Shown one piece after another: positions 45,344 to 56,108 of a stretch of 64,000 nucleotides of DNA. Each line of letters opens with the position of its first letter. Within the stretch, counting starts at the first letter, position 1. The position numbers and the translations under genes are program-made. Origin of the DNA: Microvirga sp. TS319 (GTDB lineage: Bacteria; Pseudomonadota; Alphaproteobacteria; Rhizobiales; Beijerinckiaceae). Location of the stretch: the NCBI RefSeq assembly GCF_041276405.1, contig NZ_JBGGGT010000002.1:3449001-3513000 (forward strand). The letters are read 5' to 3'. The notes below the pieces were generated by a model that worked only from the letters and a program-made list of their open reading frames with translations, was not told the origin of the DNA and searched no databases.

Positions 45344-48300
45344 ATGCAGGTTTCCGACCTCTTCATTCGCCGTCCCGTCTTCGCCGTCGTGGTGAGTCTG
45401 CTGCTGATCGTGGGCGGCCTGTCCGCGCTCATGAACCTGCCGATCCGCGAGTATCCAAGCGTCGACCGGCCGGTCGTGTCCATCTCGACCGTCTATCGCG
45501 GCGCTTCGAACGAGGTCATCGAGAGCCGCGTGACGGAGGTGATCGAAGGCGCCGTGGCAGGCATCGAGGGCATCAAGCAGATCCGTTCTCAGAGCCGCGA
45601 CGAGCGCTCCTCCGTCACGATCGAGTTCGACGTGTCGCGCGACCCCGAAGGCGCGACCTCCGACGTGCGCGACGCTGTGTTCCGCGTCGTCGGCCGCCTG
45701 CCGGACGGGGTCGACCAGCCGGTGATCCGCAAAGTGGACGACGACGCGTCGGCGATCATGTGGATCAGCGTCACCTCCTCCACCTACGATGCCCTCGAAC
45801 TCAGCGACTTCCTGAAACGCGTCTATGTCGACCGTCTCTCGACCGTCCCCGGTGTCGCCAACGTCTCGCTGGCCGGAGAGCGCCGGTATTCCATGCGCAT
45901 CTGGGTCGACCGCCCTGCCCTGGCGGCGCGCGGGCTGACCGTGCAGGACCTGAGTGCCGCGATCAAGCGGCAGAACGTGGAGCTTCCGGGCGGCCGCATC
46001 GAATCCTCGCAGCGCGAATTCACGGTGAAGACGGATTCCCGCCTCTCCAGCCAGCAGGATTTCGAGCATCTCATCGTCTCGAACAAGAACGGATACCTCG
46101 TGCGCCTGGGCGAGGTCGCCAAGGTCGAGGTCGGTCCGGAGGACAATCGCTTCGAGTTCTATGAAGGCGGCAAGGTCGCCATGGGTCTCGGCGTGGTGCG
46201 CCAATCGACGGCCAACACCCTCGCAGTGGCCGACGGCGTGCGCGCGGAGCTGGAGAACCTGAAATCCTCCCTCCCCCCAGGCACCACGGCGCAGATCTCC
46301 TATGACGAGAGCCAGTTCATCAGCGCCTCCATCAAAGGCGTGCTGCACACGCTGATGGAGGGCATCGGCCTCGTGGTTCTGGTGATCCTGATCTTCCTGC
46401 GCGACTGGCGCTCCACCATCGTGGCCATCGTGGCGATTCCGGTATCGATCATCGCCGCCTGCATGGTGATGGCCTACTTCAACGCCTCCATCAATGTGCT
46501 GACGCTGCTCGCCGTGGTGCTTGCCATCGGCATCGTGGTGGACGACGCCATCGTGGAGATCGAGAACGTCCACCGCCGCATCGAGGAAGGCCAGCCGCCG
46601 CTTCTGGCCTCCTTCGACGGCGCGCGCGAGATCGGCTTCGCGGTCATCGCCACCACGGCCACGCTGATGGCCGTGTTCGTGCCGCTCGCCTTCATGACCG
46701 GCAATACCGGCCAGCTCTTCCGGGAATTCGGCATCACGCTCGCGGCCGCGATCTTCTTCTCCGGTATCGTGGCGCGCACGCTCACGCCGATGATGTGCTC
46801 GAAGCTGATGGTGCCCGCCCATGGCCGCATCCAGACGATGACCGAGCCCTTCTTCACGGGCATGAACAACGTCTACCGCAAGATCCTGACGCGGGTTCTC
46901 AAGGCGCCTCTCGTCATTCTCGCGGTCGGCTTCATGGTGTGTCTCTCGGCCTACGGATTGTTCCAGACGCTGCCGAAGACCTTCGCGCCGACGGAGGATC
47001 GCGGCGCCATCATCGTGCGCATCGAAGCCCCCGAAGGCTCGAGCCTCGACTACACCCGGGAGCGCGTGAAGGAAGTCGAGAGAATCCTTCTGCCCTATCA
47101 GAAGCAGGGTGTCGTCTCGTCCATCACCAGCCAGGTGGCGCCGGGATACGCCCGCCCCTCGCCGGTCAATTCCGGATTGATCATCGTGCGCCTCGTGCCG
47201 TGGGAGCAGCGCACGATGAAGCAGCAGGATCTGGTGCAGGAGATCAACCGCAAGGTCGCGAACTTCCCCGGCGCGCGCGTCGCCCCGATCAGCCCCGGCT
47301 CGCTGGGACAGCGTGGCCCGTCGAAGCCCATTCAGTTCGTGCTGGGCGGGCCTGACTACAACACCCTGCGCGAGTGGCGCGACATCGTCATGCAGAAGGC
47401 GCAGGAAACGGGACTGTTCGTGAACATGGATTCCAACTACCGGGAATCCCAGCCTGACATCCGCGTGCAGATCGACCGGCAGCGCGCGGCAGACCTCGGC
47501 GTCTCGGTGGAGGATATCGGCAGCACGCTCGAACTGATGTTCGGCGAGCGCGAGATCTCGACATTCGTCAATCGCGGCGAGGAATACGGCGTCATCATGC
47601 GGGGCCGCGCGGAAGACCGCGCGACGCCGAACGATCTCGCCAATACCTTCGTGCGCGCCACGAACGGCGAGCTCGTTCCCCTCTCGTCCTTCGTGACGCT
47701 AACGGAATCCGCGGCCCCGCAGATGCTCAACCGCTTCGACCGGATGCGCTCGATCACCATCGATGCCAGTCTCCAGGGCAACACCTCGATCGGCGACGGC
47801 CTCGCGGTCCTTGAGCAGATCGTGCGCGACAACCTGCCGGCGGACGCGCGCATCGGCTATTCGGGACAGTCGAAGGACTTCCTCGAATCCTCGAACGCGA
47901 TCTATGTCACCTTCGGCATGGCGCTACTCGTGGTGTTCCTGGTTCTGGCGGCGCAGTTCGAGAGCTGGATCAACCCCTTCATCATCATGCTGACCGTGCC
48001 GCTCGCGGTCACGGGCGGCCTGGCGGCGCTCGTGCTCACGGGGCAGTCGCTCAACATCTACAGCCAGATCGGCATGATCCTGCTCATCGGCCTGATGACC
48101 AAGAACGGCATTCTCATCGTGGAATTCGCCAATCAGCTGCGTGAGCGGGGCTTGTCCGTGTGGGATGCGGTGATCGAGGCATCCGTGCTGCGCCTTCGCC
48201 CGATCCTCATGACGTCGATCGCCATGATCGGCGGCGCCATCCCGCTCGCCTGGTCCACGGGCGCGGGCGCGGAAGCCCGCAGCGCCATCGGCACGGTCAT

Positions 48301-48493
48301 CGTCGGCGGCGTGACCATGTCGACCCTGATGACGGTGCTCGTGGTGCCGGCGATCTATCTCCTCATCGGCGGCTACACCAAGCCCGCGACTTACGTGAGC
48401 GATATGCTCGACAAGCTGCGGGTCCAGACCGGCCAGCGCCCGCACGGCGAGGACATCCATGTCCCGCAGCCGCCAGCCCATCCGGCGGAGTGA
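45344..48493 (+). CDS. RND family multidrug efflux permease (AcrB/MexB-like)
   Basis: 1,049 residues, the usual size. FIRRPVFAVVVSLLLIVGGL starts the first helix; two large periplasmic loops (about 35-335 and 560-860) separate 12 helices. Proton-relay residues are visible: VVDDAIVEIENVHRR in helix 4 and GLMTKNGILIVEFANQL in helix 10. It exports drugs or other amphiphiles by proton antiport. Co-transcribed with the adaptor gene 93 bases upstream. The substrate range cannot be read from sequence. Confidence 0.95.
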   Translation: MQVSDLFIRRPVFAVVVSLLLIVGGLSALMNLPIREYPSVDRPVVSISTVYRGASNEVIESRVTEVIEGAVAGIEGIKQIRSQSRDERSSVTIEFDVSRDPEGATSDVRDAVFRVVGRLPDGVDQPVIRKVDDDASAIMWISVTSSTYDALELSDFLKRVYVDRLSTVPGVANVSLAGERRYSMRIWVDRPALAARGLTVQDLSAAIKRQNVELPGGRIESSQREFTVKTDSRLSSQQDFEHLIVSNKNGYLVRLGEVAKVEVGPEDNRFEFYEGGKVAMGLGVVRQSTANTLAVADGVRAELENLKSSLPPGTTAQISYDESQFISASIKGVLHTLMEGIGLVVLVILIFLRDWRSTIVAIVAIPVSIIAACMVMAYFNASINVLTLLAVVLAIGIVVDDAIVEIENVHRRIEEGQPPLLASFDGAREIGFAVIATTATLMAVFVPLAFMTGNTGQLFREFGITLAAAIFFSGIVARTLTPMMCSKLMVPAHGRIQTMTEPFFTGMNNVYRKILTRVLKAPLVILAVGFMVCLSAYGLFQTLPKTFAPTEDRGAIIVRIEAPEGSSLDYTRERVKEVERILLPYQKQGVVSSITSQVAPGYARPSPVNSGLIIVRLVPWEQRTMKQQDLVQEINRKVANFPGARVAPISPGSLGQRGPSKPIQFVLGGPDYNTLREWRDIVMQKAQETGLFVNMDSNYRESQPDIRVQIDRQRAADLGVSVEDIGSTLELMFGEREISTFVNRGEEYGVIMRGRAEDRATPNDLANTFVRATNGELVPLSSFVTLTESAAPQMLNRFDRMRSITIDASLQGNTSIGDGLAVLEQIVRDNLPADARIGYSGQSKDFLESSNAIYVTFGMALLVVFLVLAAQFESWINPFIIMLTVPLAVTGGLAALVLTGQSLNIYSQIGMILLIGLMTKNGILIVEFANQLRERGLSVWDAVIEASVLRLRPILMTSIAMIGGAIPLAWSTGAGAEARSAIGTVIVGGVTMSTLMTVLVVPAIYLLIGGYTKPATYVSDMLDKLRVQTGQRPHGEDIHVPQPPAHPAE

Positions 48494-48511
48494 GAGCCCC
48501 CTTCGCCACGC

Positions 48512-48541
48512 AAAAACCCCGGTGTTGTCACCGGGGTTTTT
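48512..48541. terminator. Terminator of the efflux operon (bidirectional)
   Basis: AAAAACCCCGGTG-TTGT-CACCGGGGTTTTT, a 13-bp perfect stem with A- and T-runs, between the efflux permease and the convergent porin gene. It can serve both strands. Confidence 0.9.
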
Positions 48542-48589
48542 CTTTTCGCCGGACCTGTGCTGCCCGCCGATGAACCGTTTTCCAAAAAA

Positions 48590-49336
48590 TCAGTCGAAGG
48601 CGTAGCGCACCCCCAGCCTCACCTCGTGCGAGGCAATGGATTCCACGTCGGCCCCTACCCCGCCGGCATAGCCGCGGGTCTTCACGTCGCCCAGGCTCAG
48701 ATAGCGGTAGCCGAGGTCGAGAGTGAAGCTGTCCGAGAGATTGTAGCCGATGCCCGCCATGAGGGCCCAGGCGAAGGTCCAATCGCCGCCACCGGAGAGA
48801 TGCTCCTGAGTGACCGCCCCGAGAGCATCCGTCGTCGTGCGGGTATAGTGACCGAACACATTGTACGCCACGCCGAGGCCCGCGCCCACATAGGGCGTGA
48901 AGTCGCGATAGGTGCCGACATCGACATAGACGTTGAGCATGGCGGTCGAAGACTGGAAGCGTCCTCTGTCGAACACCGATCCTGTCGTGAAACCGGCATC
49001 CGTCGGGAGGCCCGTGAAGCGCGAGGATAAGCGGTGATCCACAGTCACGTCGGCGCGAAACAGAGGGCTGAAGCGGTAACCGATGCCGGCGCCGAGAACG
49101 GCGGTGTCTCCGACACCTTCGCGGGCCATTCTGCCTGCGATGAGACCCGATGTGTCATCGGCCTCCGGGCGCGTGAAACGGGTGTAGCCTACGTCGCCGC
49201 GCAAATACCAGTTCTCGGTGGACTCGACGAGGACGGGAACGGGGGGCAGCATCCCGCGGGAGAGGTCGGCCGCGAAGGTCCCCGACGCGGTCATGCCGAT
49301 CAGGCCAGCGAGAACCGTGGTCTTGATGATGCTCAT
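48590..49336 (-). CDS. Outer-membrane beta-barrel protein
   Basis: 248 residues. The signal peptide (SIIKTTVLAGLIGMTASGTF) ends at AFA-AD. The mature part shows alternating strands: NWYLRGDVGYTRF, VLGAGIGYRFSPLFRADVTV, TPYVGAGLGVAYN, AWALMAGIGYNLSDSFTLDL, and a terminal HEVRLGVRYAFD ending on an aromatic pair. Typical of 8-stranded OmpA/Omp25-type barrels of Rhizobiales. It is unrelated at residue level to the partial barrel at 1-516 except in plan. Confidence 0.85.
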   Translation of the reverse strand: MSIIKTTVLAGLIGMTASGTFAADLSRGMLPPVPVLVESTENWYLRGDVGYTRFTRPEADDTSGLIAGRMAREGVGDTAVLGAGIGYRFSPLFRADVTVDHRLSSRFTGLPTDAGFTTGSVFDRGRFQSSTAMLNVYVDVGTYRDFTPYVGAGLGVAYNVFGHYTRTTTDALGAVTQEHLSGGGDWTFAWALMAGIGYNLSDSFTLDLGYRYLSLGDVKTRGYAGGVGADVESIASHEVRLGVRYAFD

Positions 49337-49519
49337 GGGTACGCTTCGTCACTCAACAGGCACAGGCCGCCGAGATCTTCGACGGATCTGTTAGAACGTA
49401 GCCCTGCCTCGTGAAGAGAGCGTTAAGCTTAATTCTTAGCTCTGCCGACACAATTTTTCAGGACAAGTCCGTGGTGGCGGTCCATCCCTGCTGCAAGTCG
49501 GAAGCAACCGACCAGGGAG

Positions 49520-49556
49520 CGACAAAAGAAAAGGCATGGATGCCCGCATCCATGCC
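49520..49556 (-). terminator. Terminator of glmM
   Basis: GGCATGGATG-CGGG-CATCCATGCC (49533-49556), followed on the minus strand by TTTTCTTTTG. It lies 30 bases after the glmM stop codon. The remainder of 49337-49519 shows nothing else. Confidence 0.85.
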
Positions 49557-49585
49557 TGACCGGTTCAGAAATGTGGCTTTCGCTC

Positions 49586-50941
49586 TCAGGCGGCGACCTG
49601 GGAGGCGGCCCGGGTCACGGCGTCCACCACGTCGTCCACGACCTGGGTCACGAGATCCGCATTGTCGCCCTCGCCCATCACGCGAATCACCGGCTCCGTA
49701 CCGGAGGGGCGGATGACGAGGCGGCCGGAGGCTCCGAGCCGCTCGCGGCCGGACTCGATGGCCTTGATCACGGAGGCATCCTGCAAAGGCGCGCCGGACT
49801 TGTAGCGCACGTTCTTGAGAATCTGCGGAAGCGGCTCGAAGCAGTGGCAGACCTCGGAAACGGTTCTGCCCATGTTCTTGACCACGGCGAGCAGCTGAAG
49901 CGCTGCGACGAGTCCGTCGCCGGTGGTCGTGTAATCCGACATGATGATGTGGCCGGATTGCTCACCGCCGAGATTGTAGCCGTGAGCGCGCATGTGTTCG
50001 AGCACGTAGCGGTCACCCACGGCGGTGCGCACGAGGTTGAGGTCGAGCCCGTTCAGGTAGCGCTCCAGGCCCAGATTGGACATGATCGTCGCAACGATCC
50101 CCGGCTGCGCGAGGCGCCCGTCCTCCTTCCAGGACCGGGCGACGACGGCCATGAGCTGGTCGCCGTCGACCTTCTGGCCCTTCTCGTCCACGATAAGGAC
50201 GCGATCCGCGTCGCCGTCGAGCGCGATCCCCACATCGGCGCGCAGCTCGCGCACCTTATGGACCAGGGCTTCGGGGGCGGTCGAGCCGACCTCGTGATTG
50301 ATGTTGAAGCCGTTGGGCTCCACGCCGATGCTCACGACCTCGGCGCCGAGCTCCCACAGGGTTTCGGGCGCGACCTTATAGGCTGCCCCGTTGGCGCAAT
50401 CGACGACGACCCGCATGCCCTCCAGGTCGACCTGGCGCGGCAGGGTGCGCTTGGCGAATTCGATATAGCGGGCATGGATGCTCTCCGGGCGCTTGGCGCG
50501 TCCCAGGGCGGCGGAGCCTGCGAGCTGCGTCGTCAGGTCCGAATCGATGAGAGCCTCGATCCGCTTTTCGAGATCATCGTTGAGCTTGAAGCCGTCTGGG
50601 CCAAAGAGCTTGATTCCGTTGTCCTCGTACGGATTGTGCGAGGCGGAGATCATGACGCCGAGATCGCAGCGCATGGAACGCGTGAGCATGGCCACCGCCG
50701 GCGTCGGCATGGGCCCCAGGACCAGCACGTCCATCCCCACGGAGGTGAAACCCGCCACCAGGGCATTCTCGATCATGTAGCCGGACAGGCGCGTGTCCTT
50801 GCCGATGACGACCCGATGACGGTAATCGCCGGTCTGGCTGAACATAAGGCCCGCCGCCTGGCCCACCCGCAGGGCCAGATCGGGCGTGATGATCCCATTG
50901 GCCCGCCCCCGAATGCCATCGGTCCCAAAGTACTTCCGCAT
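49586..50941 (-). CDS. glmM: Phosphoglucosamine mutase
   Basis: 451 residues from ATG 50941 ([16 protein letters not shown]), the conserved family start; an upstream in-frame extension of 22 residues is rejected. [17 protein letters not shown] holds the phosphorylated serine, [14 protein letters not shown] the metal-binding loop, and [17 protein letters not shown] the phosphate-binding end. It converts glucosamine-6-P to glucosamine-1-P for UDP-GlcNAc, feeding MurA above. It follows ftsH by about 250 bases, with a terminator between. Confidence 0.96.
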   Translation of the reverse strand: MRKYFGTDGIRGRANGIITPDLALRVGQAAGLMFSQTGDYRHRVVIGKDTRLSGYMIENALVAGFTSVGMDVLVLGPMPTPAVAMLTRSMRCDLGVMISASHNPYEDNGIKLFGPDGFKLNDDLEKRIEALIDSDLTTQLAGSAALGRAKRPESIHARYIEFAKRTLPRQVDLEGMRVVVDCANGAAYKVAPETLWELGAEVVSIGVEPNGFNINHEVGSTAPEALVHKVRELRADVGIALDGDADRVLIVDEKGQKVDGDQLMAVVARSWKEDGRLAQPGIVATIMSNLGLERYLNGLDLNLVRTAVGDRYVLEHMRAHGYNLGGEQSGHIIMSDYTTTGDGLVAALQLLAVVKNMGRTVSEVCHCFEPLPQILKNVRYKSGAPLQDASVIKAIESGRERLGASGRLVIRPSGTEPVIRVMGEGDNADLVTQVVDDVVDAVTRAASQVAA

Positions 50942-51111
50942 GGGCTTAGTCTCCGCATTTCGTTTCGCGGCTGTGCGCTTTGTATTTTTCAAAGCACCCC
51001 CCTCCAATCCGGGTCAAGACTTCGCCCTGCCAAGCCTCATCACAAGTGATGAGCAATTGTTACAAGAGGGAATGATCCTCTTGTCGGATTGAAAGTAGAA
51101 GGGTCAGGTAA

Positions 51112-51145
51112 ACAAAAAAGAACGCTCGCCGTAAGGCGAGCGTTC
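51112..51145 (-). terminator. Terminator of ftsH
   Basis: GAACGCTCGCC-TTAC-GGCGAGCGTTC followed on the minus strand by TTTTTTG (51114-51119). It lies 43 bases beyond the ftsH stop. Confidence 0.9.
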
Positions 51146-51188
51146 TAGGTAATACGCAAGGGCCAGCTTCGGCTAGGCCCGGGTTCAG

Positions 51189-53111
<1,923 letters not shown>

Positions 53112-53263
53112 CGGATCAGGTTCTGCCCCAGAGGGAGATGAAGCATGGAAAAGACACAAAATCCCCCATGCGGCTAAACTCAATGTAGGCACACCGTTCT
53201 CCCTTGCCAAGGGAATGCGGCGCGCATACGGCATCATCCGTAGCTCTTGGCTAAGAGAATTGG

Positions 53264-54325
53264 CTAACGGCCCCGTGAACGGGGCGGTTCCGGCCTCAGA
53301 CTCAAGCGTCCCGTCTGGTCGAGGCGAAGGAGGGCCCCCGCGAGCGTGAAGCGCAGCCCCTCCTCGGCCAGGATCGCGGCCCGCAGACGCTCCAGGCCGG
53401 TTTCGAGACGCTGCAGGCGGCAGTTCTCGAGCCCGATCCGGCTTAAGGACAGCTCCAGAATCCGCAGGCCGATCTCGAACGGCTCCTCAGCAAGGCATGA
53501 TGCCCGGAAGGACAATGCGCCCTCTGCGCCCTCGCCCGCGACCGGATCCGCGGTCTCCAGCGCCTGGCGAGCCTTGATGTCCAGGGCCTCGTCCGCCTGA
53601 CCCGCCCGCCGCGCCAGAAGCGCCAGCCGGTCGGCCGTCAGCCCCTCCCCGGCCAGAAGCGGCAGCAGCTTGCGCCAGCGCACCCGGGCAAAGCGCTCGT
53701 CCGCATTGGACGGATCGGTCACGAATCGCCAGCCATTCCGCCGGCAGAGATCGAGCAAAGCCGCCTTGGGGTGATCGAGAAGCGGCCTCGCGTGGACGAT
53801 CCCGTCCAGGTCCCGCTCCCGGCGCATGCCCTTGAGGCCTTTCAGGCCGGACCCCCTGGCGAGGCGCATGAGGATCGTCTCGGCTTGGTCGTCCAGGGTA
53901 TGGGCGGTGACGAGATGGGACGCGCCCGCCGCGCGGGCCTGCCGGACGAGCAGGCGGTAGCGCGCCTCGCGTGCTTCCTCCTGCAGGCCGGTTCGCGGCT
54001 TCTCGCCCGCCCAGACGAGGGTGCGATGGGGGAAACCCAAGGCCGCCGCCTCCCGGCCTACGAAGGCGGCCTCCTCGGCGGCTGCGGGCCGCAGGCCGTG
54101 ATCGACAGTGGCGATGAGGACGGGAGGGCGCCGCTCGGAGCCCCAGAGGGCGAGCAGATGCATCATGGCCACGGAATCGGGGCCGCCGGAAACGGCCGCC
54201 AGGATCCCCGTGGCGTGGCTTAAATTCGAAAAGAGAAGCTCCGGATCGTCCATCGGGAGCAGATCGTCAGGCGCAGGAGCGGCCACGGTTCGGGTGCTCG
54301 ACTGGTCGGCCTGAATCAGGTGCAC
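53264..54325 (-). CDS. tilS: tRNA(Ile)-lysidine synthase
   Basis: 353 residues from GTG 54325, overlapping cpoB by 10 bases; ATG 54253 (24 residues shorter) is also possible. [20 protein letters not shown] carries the PP-loop for ATP, followed by [11 protein letters not shown] and [20 protein letters not shown]. It converts the wobble C of tRNA-Ile(CAU) to lysidine, essential for reading AUA. The gene order cpoB-tilS-ftsH is the usual one. Confidence 0.93.
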   Translation of the reverse strand: MHLIQADQSSTRTVAAPAPDDLLPMDDPELLFSNLSHATGILAAVSGGPDSVAMMHLLALWGSERRPPVLIATVDHGLRPAAAEEAAFVGREAAALGFPHRTLVWAGEKPRTGLQEEAREARYRLLVRQARAAGASHLVTAHTLDDQAETILMRLARGSGLKGLKGMRRERDLDGIVHARPLLDHPKAALLDLCRRNGWRFVTDPSNADERFARVRWRKLLPLLAGEGLTADRLALLARRAGQADEALDIKARQALETADPVAGEGAEGALSFRASCLAEEPFEIGLRILELSLSRIGLENCRLQRLETGLERLRAAILAEEGLRFTLAGALLRLDQTGRLSLRPEPPRSRGR

Positions 54326-55284
54326 TTGTTGCGCTTCTGCTCGCGGTCGGAGCCCTGGCGCACATTGGCGGAGGCCTGCGGGTACTTGCGGTCGAGCTCG
54401 GCGAAAACGGCGCAGGCCCGGTCCCGGGCGCCCAGCCCGTTGAGGGCCATGCCGAGGCGAAGCAGCGAATCAGGAGCCTTGGCGGCACTCGGATGATCCG
54501 CGGAAACGCTCAGAAACTGCTCGGCGGCCTCCCGATAGCGGCCACGCTGCAAATAGGTTTCGCCGAGCCAGAACGTGGCCTCCGGCACCAATCCGTCGCG
54601 CGGGTTTGATTGAAGGAAGCGGCGAAAGCCCATCTCGGCTTGGTCGTAGTCCTTCTGTGCAAAGGAGGCATAGGCCACATCGAAATCGGCCCGGGGATCC
54701 CCTGTGCTGGTTGCCGCCACGCTTGGGCCGGGCCGTCCTGGAAGAGCGCCCTGAGGCAGAGGCATCCCGCTGCCGATCGCACCGCCGGGCGCCGTCTGGT
54801 CCTCCTCCTCGATCAGATCGCCGATCCCGGCGAATTGCTCGCCCTGCCCGCCCATCTCAGTGCCGGCCAGGGGCGCGGAGGGGGGCGTGGCGCCCAGCGG
54901 GCGGGGAGCGCCCGGGGCATAGGGATCCTGCGACGGATCGAACACGTCGCTGCGCCGCTGGGGCGTCGTCTGCGGCTGGGCCTGCGGCTGCGCCGGGCGA
55001 GGTGCCGGCGCTGCCGAGGGCGAGGCCTTGGAGCCGCCGCGGCCGCCGCTCTCCTGGAAGCGGAACTCCACATCCTCCTGGAACTTCCGCAGCTGATCCT
55101 TCAGCTGGCGGTTCTCGTATTGGAGCTGCTCGAGCTGGCCGGACATCTGGCGCATCTGGTTCTCGAGCCGGTTGATGCGCACGATGGCATCGGCCGCGTC
55201 CTGCGCGGCGGCAGGACCTGCCGAGGCCAGAGGACCTGCCGAGGCCAGAGCCAGAGCGAAAAAGACAAGGATTCGTCGTAACAT
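54316..55284 (-). CDS. cpoB: Cell division coordinator CpoB (YbgF), Tol-Pal associated
   Basis: 322 residues from ATG 55284. The signal peptide (RRILVFFALALASAGP...) contains a duplicated GPLASA caused by an 18-base tandem repeat, cleaved around AAAQ-DA. A coiled-coil follows (LENQMRQMSGQLEQLQYENR), then a P/Q-rich linker and C-terminal TPR repeats (FDVAYASFAQKDYDQAEMGF, PEATFWLGETYLQRGRYREA). It is periplasmic and coordinates outer-membrane constriction with peptidoglycan synthesis in E. coli. It lies 106 bases after pal with a terminator-like hairpin between. Confidence 0.92.
   Translation of the reverse strand: MLRRILVFFALALASAGPLASAGPAAAQDAADAIVRINRLENQMRQMSGQLEQLQYENRQLKDQLRKFQEDVEFRFQESGGRGGSKASPSAAPAPRPAQPQAQPQTTPQRRSDVFDPSQDPYAPGAPRPLGATPPSAPLAGTEMGGQGEQFAGIGDLIEEEDQTAPGGAIGSGMPLPQGALPGRPGPSVAATSTGDPRADFDVAYASFAQKDYDQAEMGFRRFLQSNPRDGLVPEATFWLGETYLQRGRYREAAEQFLSVSADHPSAAKAPDSLLRLGMALNGLGARDRACAVFAELDRKYPQASANVRQGSDREQKRNKCT
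55213..55248. repeat. Tandem 18-base duplication in the cpoB signal sequence
   Basis: Two exact copies of AGGACCTGCCGAGGCCAG, 55213-55230 and 55231-55248. On the minus strand this duplicates six residues of the signal peptide hydrophobic/cleavage region. Confidence 0.85.
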
Positions 55285-55324
55285 GCTGGATACCGTATGG
55301 GGTCGGATGCGAGGAGTCCCGATA

Positions 55325-55362
55325 ACACAAAAGCGCCGCCACGGCGATAATGTGGCGGCGCT
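55325..55362 (-). terminator. Terminator-like hairpin between pal and cpoB
   Basis: AGCGCCGCCAC with GTGGCGGCGCT (11-bp stem, 9-base loop; 55332-55362) followed on the minus strand by TTTTGTGTT. It lies within the pal-cpoB operon, so it probably attenuates transcription of cpoB. Confidence 0.75.
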
Positions 55363-55390
55363 CTGCTGTTTCACAACCTGCCCCGAGGGC

Positions 55391-55888
55391 TTACGAGCTG
55401 GCGCCGCCGAGCACGGTGACCGCGCGGCGGTTCTGCGACCAACAGGAGATGTCGTTGCAGACCGCCACCGGACGCTCCTTACCGTAGGACACGGTGCGGA
55501 AGCGGTTGCTGGGGATGCCGCGGGAGATCAGATAGTCGCGCACAGTCTGAGCGCGGCGGGCGGACAGCGAGAAGTTGTACTCGCGGGTGCCGCGCTCGTC
55601 CGCATGGCCTTCAACGATGAAGGCGTAGTTCGGATAACGCTGCAGCCACTGGGCCTGCTTGTCGAGGGTCGCGACGGCGGTAGGGGTGAGATCGGTCGAA
55701 TCGGTCTCGAAGAAGACGCGATCGCCGACATTCACGACGAAATCCTGGGCGCTACCGGGGGTCGCGGCACCACCGGCGCCGAAGCCGCCGGATCCATCGG
55801 CCATGCCATCTTTATTGGAAGAACAGGCCGCTGCCCCAAGGGCGAGGACGACGGCGGCGGCGAATTTGACGGCGCGCAGCGACATCAT
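55391..55888 (-). CDS. pal: Peptidoglycan-associated lipoprotein Pal
   Basis: 165 residues from ATG 55888 (AAGGAG 8 bases upstream; an earlier TTG is ignored). Lipobox ALGAAAC (Cys22). A glycine-rich linker and an OmpA-type peptidoglycan-binding domain follow: FFETDSTDLTPTAVATLDKQ, YAFIVEGHADERGTREYN, LSARRAQTVRDYLISRG. It anchors the outer membrane to peptidoglycan and pairs with TolB and TolA. Its promoter must lie in 55889-56108 because tolB is separated from it by two opposite-strand genes. Confidence 0.96.
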   Translation of the reverse strand: MMSLRAVKFAAAVVLALGAAACSSNKDGMADGSGGFGAGGAATPGSAQDFVVNVGDRVFFETDSTDLTPTAVATLDKQAQWLQRYPNYAFIVEGHADERGTREYNFSLSARRAQTVRDYLISRGIPSNRFRTVSYGKERPVAVCNDISCWSQNRRAVTVLGGASS

Positions 55889-56108
55889 TGGCAATACTCC
55901 TTACACACGTTTGCCGAACGTTGTGTCTTTCATATCGGGCGGATGGTTAAGGGAGGGTTCCGTCAACCTTAAGGGAGACAGCCGGGAATTAAGGTGAATT
56001 ATGGCCAAGTTGTGGAACTTGCGCTTAAGGTTAACAGATCGTGAAGGTTGACCCGGATCTCCCTGGAGGGCTCGTGAGCCGAATGCCGATCTTGTGCGTT
56101 GAAAGGTC

